In this document: piece after piece, positions 1 to 10,939 of the stretch | How positions within the stretch are numbered: the first letter of the stretch is position 1 | How the letters are laid out: each line of letters begins with the position of its first letter | NCBI GenBank assembly: GCA_964036315.1 | Contig: OZ038496.1 | Location: forward strand, 15,275,024 to 15,339,023 | Reading direction: 5' to 3' | Origin: Acanthosepion esculentum | Taxonomy: Eukaryota; Mollusca; Cephalopoda; Sepiida; Sepiidae | DNA length: 64,000 nucleotides | Position numbers and translations under genes: made by a program | Notes under the pieces: generated by a model | Databases searched by the model: none | What the model was told of the DNA's origin: nothing | What the model saw: the letters and a program-made list of their open reading frames with translations, nothing else

Positions 1-1700
1 ATGTGATAAAAACAAACATGAAAAACTAATCGACTAAACTAAAAAAAAAAACATAACATTTTTTTTAAATTTCAGTGTCCCCTCTCCTTTATGTGATTGT
101 GTAATAACATCAATATAAAAATAACAATAATTTTTTTTCCAATTTGTCATAAATTTTCATATATATATTCAAACAAATGTGAGGGGAAGATCTGCATGTG
201 TAAGTTACAAGATGGACAAGGTGATTTGGTGCAACAGCTACCAAATGAACAGCAAAATTGGCCAACAGAGTTACAGTTCAGCTGGGGGAGATTTGATTGT
301 CCCCTTTTCGTTAATGGATTTAGGAAAGGCAACGTTTCTTCTTCCACTGGCCCCTTGCTACATTTATTTTTAAAAAAGATTCCTATCATTGGCATGCTGT
401 GAAATTTAAATAAGAAAAGAATGGATAAACGGGCAGTCGGTAAACCACTCTCCCATAAAAAAGTGACCTTCACTGTCAGAATATATTTTGTAGTTCAAAG
501 AATGTGAATACAATTTGCATCTGTCAGTCGATATCAAAACTTTACTTTGACTTATCCCCATTGGAATTAACTTAAAACCTACACAGGCCTACAAAAATAT
601 TTTTGAATTGCTGATACAAAGGATTTGGGGGCTAATTTTGAATAATTTTAGAGTTCTGAATCCAAAAAATAATATCTATTTTCCGCCATTAGCTTACCTG
701 CTCTAGAATGCCATATCCTCAGTAAAAAAAAAAAAAAAAAAAAAATGGTCGTACTTATATTAGGTAGGTCGCTTTAGACTTGAAGAAAAAAGACGTTCAT
801 TTGAAACTTAAGCACAATCTAATACTTCACATGATACACATAAGACATTTTTTACAAATCCCATTCCCAAATAGACACCAATAAAATACATAAAAATCTC
901 ACTAAATCAGAAGTCCTTTCAAAAAGCAAGACCCAAAGAATAAACAATCACTGTTCACAAAAAAGAAACCTTAAGCATCCACACATTTATCTCCTTCCCA
1001 AAAGTTTGCGTAATAGTTTTAAAATGACTTTTAGTGACTATGTATTTTCTAAAAGTTTGAGCAAAATGGCGGATGAATATACTTTTGCAAACCATGACAA
1101 TTTTTTTTACATTTAAACATGTTGTTCAGTTAAATTTGGATAACGAAGATCACTAAAAACAACTTAAAACGTCTAATAAAGTACCAAATATATATTCGCT
1201 TCAAAATTAAATCCTATCACTGATAAACTCAAGTGTCTATCACAAATATTTGATGCCGACTGTAAAATGATTATATCCAAGGACATTATAATGTTTTCAT
1301 TCCTAACTTAGAACAATATAATTACACTATCATTATCGTCATGCATTATCATAAAATAAAAACCACATGTTTGAGCAATACAGTAACATGCGTGTTTTTT
1401 TTGTTTCGTTTCGTTTTTGGGTTTTTGGTTTTGGGGATTTTTTTTTGCAGCAAGTATTCAGAATGAATTTGAACATTATTGGAAATTTGGTTATAAATAG
1501 TCATTTTAAAAAATATACTTAATTTCTATAGAGCAAAATGTGGAACTAGCCAATAAAACTAAACTCGATTTTTTAACTCAGCGTCCCAAAATTAACTAAG
1601 ACAATGTATACATTGGCTTGCACCAAAACATGTGCAGGCAAGAATGCTAGCGAATGAATGTCAAAGCATATCTTTGGGAAAATTGGCCAGAGCCATAATT
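1..1700. other. AT-rich region, no gene recognised
   Basis: Open frames at about 100-470 on both strands overlap each other, have no recognisable domain, and one ends in a low-complexity start. A G/T-rich homopolymeric patch lies at 1390-1445. Nothing else is identified. Confidence 0.5.
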
Positions 1701-1704
1701 GACT

Positions 1705-2325
1705 GTATGTAATAGTCACTTGTCACTTAACGACAGGATTCTGTTCCAACGACTGAATCGCTAAGTGAGAAGTTGTACCTGACCGCGTTTAATGAATTTG
1801 TCAGCCATCTTCAGTGTCATTTTTATTTTACACCATTCGTAACATTTCCAATTTATTTCTAAATGTTTAGACGGTATAGTTGTGTTACTGAACAGTAAAT
1901 ATAACATTTTAAAAAATCGAAAATCAGTATACAATAGAAGTTAGAAGTCATTTTGTGTCTGTCTATATTTCTGAGATGAGTACATTAATTACATTATTCG
2001 GACTATTGACCTCATCTTTGTTGCCATATTTATTACAACGTTTCGTTGTACGCTTCAGTCTTCTTCAGGTGGTTGGAATGTCGAACTGAACCCTTTATTT
2101 CGCTCACTGGGGTAGACTGTTCTAGTTCCACGTGCCATGTTTAAATGGATGTCAGTTATCAGTTATCTCCTGTTAATTTCCCTCTGAAAGTTCTCTACAT
2201 TTTTGTACAACGTATTTTTCCGACTGGTTGGATTTAATTTTTTTTTTTTTGAATGAGTTTTTATAGATGGTCGTAAGTCCGGGGAGTCGATAAACAGACA
2301 AGTCGTTAAGCGAGGATGTGTAATA
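1705..2325. repeat. Possible old repeat, split by a SINE
   Basis: CACTTAACGACAGG at about 1723 reappears in inverted form at about 2300 (GTCGTTAAGCGAGG), and related 'gtcg-taagtc' stretches lie on both sides of the SINE at 1991-2198. This suggests a terminal-inverted-repeat element into which the SINE inserted. Class unknown. Confidence 0.3.
1991..2198 (-). mobile_element. SINE-like element (family S1), 3' body, minus orientation
   Basis: The 208 bp beginning ACATTATTCGGACTATTG match, in the same orientation, the first part of the composite element at 9662-9811, and in reverse the body at 9890-10019. The minus-strand order is body then tail; the tRNA-like head seen in the 9.8-kb copy is absent here. 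The shared block includes AACTGAACCCTTTATTTC and CTGGGGTAGACTGTTCTAG. Confidence 0.7.
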
Positions 2326-2339
2326 AATTTGTCGGAAAC

Positions 2340-2785
2340 GTAATTTTCATAGTTATTTCTCCTTAGATAATAACTGTCTTGAGACTTACAGCTACAGTTC
2401 TACATTCTGCGTAGCATTATTTAGATATTGCAAATTTCACAAATGATAACACAAATACTACGAACTTCCTTAAATAAGGGACGACATACCTGCTCTTAAA
2501 ATTACAACCTGAGATCTTGTGCTTTAGGCACTTGAAGCCAACGTAAAACACATGACGGCTGCACCAAACTGGGACAAACACTGACAACAGGCGCTAGCTA
2601 GCCTGACAAAAAATATTCTTTATTTTTTCTTATAAGCAAAAATTCTACACAAAACAGTTTTTTATTCTTGTACTTGTGGCAATGATGAGAATCGTTTGCC
2701 TATAAAGACTAGCTGAAAACCCAGGCCACGAGGGGAATTTAAGTTAGTTCCAACAGAAAGCCTAAGAGATCACCTCATTAATTGT
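2340..2785. other. No gene recognised
   Basis: AT-rich DNA between the SINE/old-repeat block and the P-type transposon. Nothing identified. Confidence 0.4.
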
Positions 2786-3059
2786 ATTCTACCGTGACCT
2801 CCGAGAGAACAAGGCCTATTCGGTAGTGACGTGACGTCACAAAAGTAGTCCATGCAGTGAAACAGACAGTAATCATAATGTAACGAATAATTGTAAGAAA
2901 AAAATTGGTTTTAGAAAACTTTTATAAAATACATTGTTTTACAAAACAAATAAACAGAATTGGATTTTATACAGAACTTTATTTCATATTAATTTTTTAA
3001 AAATAACCGATAAGAAAAAAAAATGTTGCTGAATGTTTTGTTAAAGAAATTAAACATCA

Positions 3060-3800
3060 TGTTAGATTTCATTAAATTTTAAAGACTGAAATTCGTTCAT
3101 TATTTTATTTGTTTCAAATTTGAAAACATTTTTTAAATCATTATCAGTATTGTTTTAATTTGCATGTTTCTATCTTAATTTTAGTAATTATTCTGTAAAG
3201 TTACAATATCGTAATTATTAATGATTATTATATTCATATACACTCGGACAGCAACAACTCAATTATGAATTAGGAAACAAACAAACAATTAAATAAATAG
3301 ACGAGCAAATTACATGTAAATGATAAATAAACGATTAAAATATAAATAAGAAACAAATAAACTAAATACATGAAAGTAAATAAATTTGATACAAAAAAGA
3401 GATTTAAAATTCAAATAATACTTATAGAAAAGTAGATTACAGACAATTAATTTTAAGAATGAAATTCATTCATGATTTCAATTGTTTCACATTTGAACAT
3501 TTTTTATAAATCATAATCAGCATTGTTTTAAATTGCATGTTTTTATTTCAATTTTAATAATTATTCTGTGAAGTTATAATTTTTGTAATCATTAAGAGAT
3601 TATTACAGTAACAACTGAATTATGAATTAGGGAACAAACAATAATTAAATAAGCAAATTATAATTAAATGATGAATAAATAAAATAATTATGATAAATAA
3701 ATAAAACAATTAAACATAAACAAGAAACAAAAACACAAACAAGAAAATACATTAGATACAAACAATAAATAGATTTAAAAATCAAATAATACTTTCAGAA
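3060..3800. repeat. Tandem duplication (about 370-bp period) inside the P-type element
   Basis: The block around TTCTGTAAAGTTA (3191) recurs as TTCTGTGAAGTTA (3563), and TTAAAATTCAAATAATACT (3404) recurs near 3775. Roughly two diverged copies lie between the transposase end and the left terminus. Confidence 0.7.
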
Positions 3801-6791
3801 AAATGGGTTACTGATACAAAATTTAGCTGAATGAAGTTTTCTTTTTCTGCTTAACTTGTTACTTGTAATATTATTATTTTCCCTAGAACAAAAATTATTT
3901 AAAAGAGCATTTGTAGAGCTCCAGACAAACATTCTTTGTATTTTTTCCATATTGTGACCCTCATCACAAGTGTCAACATAAAAAAGAACCTCATAATCTG
4001 CAAAAAACATTCAATGTTATATGCATACCTTATTTTATTTTTCTTTGATTTACTGAATGAAGAAAAGAATGATTTTTTATCAGCTTATCAATGACTACAT
4101 AATTATTCAGAACAAAATTTATAGTTTTATCATTAGGATATAAGAGAGAACCTCTATTAATCCCCTGAAAATAGCTGCTTATTTCAGGTATTTCTTCTAC
4201 ATTATCTCTTACACTTCCAGATATTAAATCTTTGCAGCTATTGCATTTAATTTTCTTAAAAACTGCATTACACCAATAACTTGCTAAGTATAGTATTACA
4301 GGTAGAACTTCTCTACAATTATTTACATCATCCTCTTTAACATCAATTCTATATTTATATATATATAACTTTTCCTCCTCTGTCACTTCATCCCAGTTTG
4401 GTTCTTGTAAACTCTTTAAATCAATTTTAATGCATTGCTGATTAAATAAGTTTAATTTTAAAACTGATTGCATTCTAATAATTTTTTCACACTCAAACAC
4501 TTGCCGTATCGAGATATTATACTGATCCCCAGTAAGTTGTTGATATTGACCAAACCTTGCTTCAAGGTGATCAGTTTGAAATTTGCCTGGTAATATGTAT
4601 AGCATTTTCAGTTCTTCTATGCAATACTTGGTCAGTTCTAGAAATGCATAAGTTGTATGATGCAAAGCATTAAAGTTTTCCTTTGTTAATTTGCCATTTC
4701 TTCCAGAAATGCTATTCCAAGATTCTAACCAGTCACAGAATACAGAGAGAAATCTAAAATTTTCTTCATTCATTCTAAGTGGATTGCAGTATTTATTTCT
4801 AAGCCGACAACCTTTATATGGCATTTTAACATTCATTATTGTCCACCAAATATAAAATATGTTTATATATTCTGCAAAATTAGGCAAATATTTCTGTTTT
4901 CCTAAGATCAATAATCCTTGAATAGTGTATTCATTAAAAATTTGCAGAACTAAATTAGCATTTTGCCTTTCAAGATTAGTAGGAGAAAGTGCCTTTGAGG
5001 TTAATTTATAACAATATTTTAAAATTGACTGAAATTCTAAGGCATGAAGTTTCTGTAAGGTAGAAAATGTGGCACTTTGGATACTATCTAATTCATGATT
5101 TCCATCATGACAAAATTTGGGGAACAGCATGCATTTATTTGCATCTTTTTGACTAAGCCAATTGTTTCTAATGCATTTTAATATATGGACTGAGTCAAAA
5201 AGGAAGAAAAGAGGTCGAGACTTTATAACTGGGGGTGGATATACAATGGAAAGCTTTGGAGAACTGCAAAAGAAAGATATAGCTTTTTTATTTATAGCAT
5301 TATTATCTGTTATGATTGATAATACTTGAAAGCCTATCTCCTATAAACCAATTATTATGTTTAACTATGTCAAATAACTTCTCAGCTTTAAGACATTTAG
5401 TTGGCATAACATGCACAACATTTTATATTGTGAGAATACACTGCTAATCCTAAAAGCAAAAGCACTTGTTGCAGCTTCATTGCTGTTATCAGATAAGCCA
5501 ACAATATTACCACCCTTATAATCTAAATAAGGTTTTAGAGATGAATTTCATCAACAAGTAAAGATACTGTGATGTCCTGCACTAGGAGCTTAAATTTATT
5601 TTTAATATACATAAGAAAATTGTTATCATGTTGCTCAATCAAAGGATTCATATATGTTGATAAGGTTAATCTTTTAATGGTTGAATAGCTAGGTAAAATT
5701 ATATTTTTGCTGTCTCTTAACAATCTGTCCCCTTTAGGGGAGCAGTTATATAACAATGAAGAAAATATCATCATTTCTGTTGAATAATCAAGCTTATTTT
5801 GTGTCATTAAATTTAGCTGCTCATATATAAATTTGAGTGCATTAATATGTTTGATTCTTCTTGCACCAATAGTAGAAATGACATTACCAATTTTAATATA
5901 AAACTCATATTTTGAGGTTCAGGTTGCTGTTGTTCTGTGTACATTTTTTTCATGTTTTCTATCGGAATTTCAAGAGTATTTTGATCAGTTACGTGTTTAG
6001 AAATCTTATAATCCCCTATTGAATGTATTTCCACATTTCTACAAAAAAACATGTACTGCAAAATCAGATTCAATTACAAGAGACAGATAGATTTTTGGAT
6101 ATGGAGATTTGATGATGCTGAATATAAAGTGTCTCTTGCTGCCTAATAAAACTCCAGTAATTTCTATCAAGGAAATTTAATTTCCCTTCTAGATCATTAT
6201 TATTATGGAATTTATAAAAATATAAAATTATTTTAATCCTCAAAGTTTCAATTGAGTTTAATAACTTTTTAAAACAAAGCTGTTTTAAAATGTGCTGTGA
6301 ATTACAGACATAAAATTCAATTCAATTAAAGTTTCATTTAGTCACGAATAAAACAATTCTAAAAAATCGTTAAAATTATTTTTTATGTATATAAAATATT
6401 CCTTTAAAAATTCATGAATGAATTTATGTAGAAAATTTCTTTAAAGTTTATTTCTTAAAAAAAACGAGATTTTAGATTTTAAAAACAACACGCAAGAGAA
6501 TGAATGTCTCTCTCTCTAAACTTTCTCGCTAGATTTATGTCTTATTAACTTTATGTTATGAATTACAAAGACATGGTATTAATTTTATCATTAAAATTTC
6601 AATAAAATTTACTTATTTTTTAATACAAAAAATACTCACTCTGCTGAATTTAGTAGATAAAAATGATCTCTTCTGATTGTACGAATCCAAACATCAGATA
6701 ATTCTTTATCTTTAGTTAAAGAAAATACATGTATTTTAGGGCCGTTTTTATAATTCCCTTTGCAATTTGGTACAATGCATCTATAAGGCAT
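3795..6791 (-). pseudogene. P-element/THAP9-like transposase, decayed
   Basis: The first exon (6640-6791) starts MPYRCIVPNCKGNYKNG and continues KIHVFSLTKDKELSDVWIR, the first half of a THAP zinc finger, then a GTGAGT donor. Further down, EGKLNFLDRNYWSFIRQQ and FCRNVEIHSIGDYKISKH lie in different frames. The RNase-H-like core begins at LVDEIHL (Asp at 5550-5552), where a frameshift follows; KPYLDYKGGNIVGLSDN resumes in another frame. The long frame 4030-5130 carries the diagnostic QTDHLEARFGQYQQLTGD and RQVFECEKIIRMQSVLKL. The last piece (3795-4010) has FVWSSTNALLNNF. Several frameshifts and stops make it non-functional. Confidence 0.88.
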
Positions 6792-6989
6792 TGTTTTTTG
6801 TTTTAAATTAATTCAATATTTAAAAGAAAATATTAATAAGTAATTTAAAAATGCCGCCGTAAAATATCTGCTACACAAAAGTAAAACAGACACGCTCCTT
6901 GATAGTCGGACTCAATATGATGACGTCACATTTGTCAACAACGAAATGGAACAGGCCTTGTCTCTCGGAGGTCACGATTCTACCCTATC

Positions 6990-8585
6990 AATAATCATTA
7001 CCATGAACACTTGGATCAATGTATTTAAAATATTGGGGGCGGTTACAAAATGTTTGGTTTAGATAACCTGACGAACACAAAGTGAGGGTTTTGTAGAGAT
7101 AGTAAATCGAAGCTCTTACTAAAAACTTAAGTTTAAGAATTGTCAAAACCTCATTTGTCAAAGATGTTACCTGGAGTCCTATTAGTAGACTTTTTAGCAT
7201 CAGGTAATTTTAGTTCATACTTAGTAAATTTTCATGTTAGAGTCATATTTCATGACCTTAAGAAGAGTTAGAAATTTCAATCATTAATGCTTATATAAAA
7301 TTGTGTTACAAAATCGGAGCCTCGCTTTTTATATTATATTTATGCTTAAGCTTTAAACTAATTTGAGTCTTGTCATGTTTATAATATTCATGCTAATAAT
7401 TTTAAAAAAGTAACCATATATATAATTAAAAAAGTAACATATATAGAGCTGGGAGAGGAATTCATTTAAATCCCTTGTAAACGCGACTACTACGCCATAA
7501 GATTTATTAAAGAATGTCAACGATTCGAGAGAAGATAAAATGCTTTGTCAGTTGGGGAATGAATCAGTGAAACAGATCGATGGTAGATAAGTACAAAATG
7601 CAGTAGTTCTTTAGGAACAGTGAATATACTTTAGAGCACTGCTTGTTACTGACCGAGGGGAATTAAGATGAAATTATATAGACTTACACCAATTACTAAC
7701 AAATTTTCAGATACACGTTCATGGGTTTTATTACTTTTACGTACCAAAGGTATTCTTCAGCAAACCATATTAACTCCAATTTGACATGTTTGTTAATTAA
7801 AACAGGTTATGAAATAACAAACTGTCTTATATAATAAAGTTATTTACTAGATTAATTAGTTTGATCCTCACCGGATTATACTAAACTTATTTGAAAGAAA
7901 AGACCACTATCGAGCTACAGTAAGCGCACAAAAAAATATAAATAAAATAAAAAGTTAAGAGGATTCAGATTTATGTGAAAGGAGGTTTAAAGCAGGGAAA
8001 AAACAGGCAAACTGGCCAGAGATTATGTAAAAATGAAGAGGAACAGCTTCATCAATACCGGCAAAAGCAACAGACGATTCTTTGGCATTTTTAATAAAAT
8101 AAACATGCATATTGAATTCATTAAAATAAATTTAAAAAAAAAACATTAAAAATATTCCTTGTATGATAGAGTACCCGTTTGACTTAATTGAAAAGGTATT
8201 TTAATAAAGAACAATATATTCGAGGCATAAAATTGTCATCTCTCCGAACAAGTTTTAAAAATCTAACCAGTGAGACAAAACCCGTACCTGATTAAATTCA
8301 GGTTACTCTGAAAATGTTTTACGGTCTTAAGAGTTACCTCCCTTGAACTCGTCGTTAATTCGAGTGTTAAATATACAAAGAAAAAAGTGTATGATTTTTT
8401 TTTTTTTTAATCTCTAAATTCTCGAAAACGATATTGACATAAGGGGCCATGTTTTGTCCCTTGTGCTATTTCCTTTATTTCAGGGGAATGAGAATTGGGT
8501 GGGGGGGGGATCAATGAAACCGGTACAATTATGATTCATTTTTAATGAAAATAATTTTTTTTTTAAATTTCAGTTACATTTTAAC
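6990..8585. other. No gene recognised
   Basis: AT-rich DNA between the P-type transposon and an RTE-type LINE tail. No coding signature, array or clear repeat was seen. Confidence 0.5.
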
Positions 8586-8587
8586 TT

Positions 8588-9104
8588 GTCAAGCCATTAT
8601 GGCAAGTGCGACGCTGAGATCCGAAGACGGGAAGTCCAAAGACGCATTCCAAAAGCTAGGCAGAGTATTAAGAGACAGGAGGATTTCTTTGGTAACAAAG
8701 AAAAGAGTACTGAGCATCTGTCCTCCTTTACGGCAACAGAAGAGACTCAAGGCAACGGAGGGGTATAGTTCTACAGGATTCTAAGGGTATCATGGATTTA
8801 TGATAAGGTTTTGGAGAGGATGCAAACAAGGAGGAAGCTTATACTTAACATCAAGAAGAGACAGTTGATATTTCTGGGGCACATAATGAGAAAGGAGGGC
8901 CAGGAGAATCTGATACTCACAGGTCAAATAGAGGGAAAGAGAGACAAGTGAAAGCAACTCATGACATACCTAGAAGGCTAAAGCAAGTGGATAAAACAGG
9001 GTTTGGCAGAAGTAGCAAAAGGACAAAACATATTGAGAATTACAAGGGATAGGGCGAAGTGGAGAGCCATGATCGCCTACGTCCTGAAGGGACACAGCAC
9101 ATAA
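8588..9104 (+). mobile_element. RTE-type LINE, degraded reverse-transcriptase C-terminal end
   Basis: Frames broken by indels read KCDAEIRRR, AFQKLGRVLRDRRISLVT, LNIKKRQLIFLGHIMRKE, then ITRDRAKWRAMIAYVLKG. This is the usual C-terminal end of mollusc and cnidarian endonuclease/reverse-transcriptase LINE proteins. The RT active-site region is absent, so this is a 5'-truncated copy. Confidence 0.82.
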
Positions 9105-9236
9105 AAGAAGAAAATAATAATGCCTAAATGTATATATTTTGAACACAATTTTATGTCTTCAATTGCATATAAAATGTATTGTTAATCAAATGTATATTGC
9201 TGGCCATTTTGCTTTAAAAATGTATTGTTGGTAATT

Positions 9237-9352
9237 AAGCAAATGGATGACAGAACATGGCCTGGGGGAAGTAGGAAAAAGAAAAAAACTTATTGAGCAC
9301 TACAAGGGATAGGGGGAGAGCCATGATCACGGACGTCATGAAGGAAAAAAGA
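9237..9352 (+). mobile_element. Second short RTE-type LINE tail
   Basis: It repeats the last part of the neighbouring copy (GGCCTGGGGGAAGTAGG, CTACAAGGGATAGGG, GAGAGCCATGATCACGGACG) with an internal deletion, same orientation. It could be a local partial duplication or an independent truncated insertion. Confidence 0.65.
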
Positions 9353-9661
9353 ATAAACAGACTGGAATGGTCATGTAGCTAGATCAGAATGGCTGCATGT
9401 TCTACCCTGTAATGTAAATGTTAAGACAGTAACCAAAAAGGTTTCTTTCTGGTCTATATTGTTGACAACCACTGAAAGGTTGTGATAAAAAGCAACTAAG
9501 ATTAAAATAAATATTTCAGGAAAAAAAAGGGTCTCATTAAAAAATTTAAAATGAATAATGCAGCTGTAGAATTAATATTATTTGAACCAGAATTTTGGTT
9601 TGTTTCCTGGCAGCTGTATTCATTCATTATTTCCAAGCAAACTATAATTTTCCTCACTCTT

Positions 9662-10019
9662 TACATTATTCGGACTATTGTCCTCAACTTTGACGCCATA
9701 TTTATTACATTTCAGCCGTTGTACAATCCAACCTTCTTCAGGTGGTTGGAATGTTGAACTGAACCCTTTATTTCACTCACTGGGGTAGACTGTTCTAGTT
9801 CCACGTGCCACATGGCACAGTGGATAAAGGCATTAGTTAGATCCAGTGACAGGACCCAGAGTGTGAGTTCAATACCTGGTTAAGGCAGTGGAGAACTTCG
9901 AGAGGGGGATTAACAGGAAAATAACTAATAACTGACATCCATTAAACATGGCACACAACAGCTGTAATGTTGTAATAAATATGGGGACAAAGATGAGGAC
10001 AATAGTCCGAATAATGTAA
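9662..10019. mobile_element. Composite tRNA-derived SINE (family S1), two pieces in inverted orientation
   Basis: 9662-9811 is the S1 body in minus orientation. From about 9812 the plus strand has a tRNA-like head (GGCACAGTGGATAAAGGC as an A-box-like start, GAGTTCAATACC at 9865-9876 as a B box), then the S1 body ending ATAGTCCGAATAATGTAAA. The outer 45-60 bp therefore form an inverted repeat (ACATTATTCGGACTATTG). Confidence 0.72.
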
Positions 10020-10174
10020 ATAGTGTACAAAACTTATCTCAGAAATATAGACAGATATACTTTTCCTCTTCAACAAGACTATTACCTAGAGCCACTTCTC
10101 ATATTTTATTAGTATCCAAATCAAATGGGAAAATGGTTATTAGTTAAATGAAACTCCATGAAGCTAGCACAAAA

Positions 10175-10937
10175 ATCTAGAACAGCATTTCCCAATGTGG
10201 GTTCTAGCACCCCCTTGTGGACTCTGTTATACTGAAAGGGGGCACTGAGAATTTTAATTTAATTCAGAGAGGGATGAACATATTCAGGGGCAGTGGGCAT
10301 TTATCCATTTTTTTTGTTTTCAGATTTTCAAAATTATTCAATATTGGCTACAAAAGCAAATTTCTGAAAGGTATCTAAATCTGTGGGAAGCTATCAAACT
10401 TTCCTTCATTGCTTTTCCAACTTTCTATATATCTGAATGTGGTTTCAATGCAGTTACACAGCTTCTTAATAAACAAAGAAACCACATGCAAATTACAAAA
10501 CTAGATTATTTATAATTACTTCTAAGTAGCATGGAACCTAGAGTAAGGGCCTTAGCCAGTAAGCAGCAATTCCACCACTGCATTGGAAGCATTGAGATAA
10601 GCTATCAAATAAACCTAGAGTAAGATACTTAGCCAGTAAGCACCAAAGTCAACAATTGCATTGGAAACCTTGAGATAATCTGTCAAATAAAAGTTGAGTT
10701 TTTTTTTTGTTTAGGAATTTTAATCATTGACATTTACAATAGAAATGAAAATATTAAAATTATTTTTACACTAATATCTAAGTGTTATCTTGCTATAAAA
10801 GATGAATTCAGTATAATATTCAAAATTTAATTTGACACTCGGTGGGGGCGTTGACCAAAAAAAAAAAAAAAAGTGTGCCCGAGGAAGGGGGGGGGTGCCG
10901 GTTGAAAAAAAAAAAGTTGTGAAACACTGATCTAGAA
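10175..10937. mobile_element. Non-autonomous hAT transposon with 8-bp target duplication
   Basis: The element 10183-10929 starts CAGCATTTCCCAATGTGGG, and its end reads, reversed, CAGTGTTTCACAAC, a hAT terminal repeat. ATCTAGAA lies directly on both sides (10175-10182 and 10930-10937). Inside, near 10405-10570, a degraded frame resembles the C-terminal dimerisation region of ZBED5/SCAND3-type transposases (FNAVTQLL, KQRNHMQITKL). A direct duplication of about 76 bp lies at 10535-10688. Confidence 0.88.
10535..10688 (+). repeat. Direct duplication inside the hAT element
   Basis: CCTAGAGTAAGGGCCTTAGC... recurs as CCTAGAGTAAGATACTTAGC..., each followed by GCATTGGAA and GAGATAA; two units of about 76 bp. 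Confidence 0.75.
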
Positions 10938-10939
10938 CT

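Larger units (their letters stand above)
2793..6976 (-). mobile_element. P-type (THAP9-like) DNA transposon with terminal repeats and target duplication
   Basis: Both ends carry the inverted repeat CGTGACCTCCGAGAG followed by (A)CAAGGCCT, about 24 bp with one 1-base indel. The element is flanked by the direct repeat ATTCTAC (2786-2792 and 6977-6983), extendable to ATTCTACC depending on where the end is set; P elements make 8-bp duplications. The palindrome TGACGTCA sits about 40-50 bp inside each end (2832-2839 and 6921-6928). It encodes a broken THAP plus P-transposase on the minus strand and has a tandem duplication in its distal 3' part. About 4.18 kb. Confidence 0.9.

Noticed and set aside
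97..473. Overlapping frames at the left edge (plus 97-402, minus 147-473)
   Set aside because: Opposite-strand shadows of each other with no recognisable domain and no splice or promoter support.
3795..6791. A functional THAP9-like host gene
   Set aside because: It lies inside terminal inverted repeats with a target duplication and has multiple frameshifts and stops, including directly after the LVDEIHL motif.
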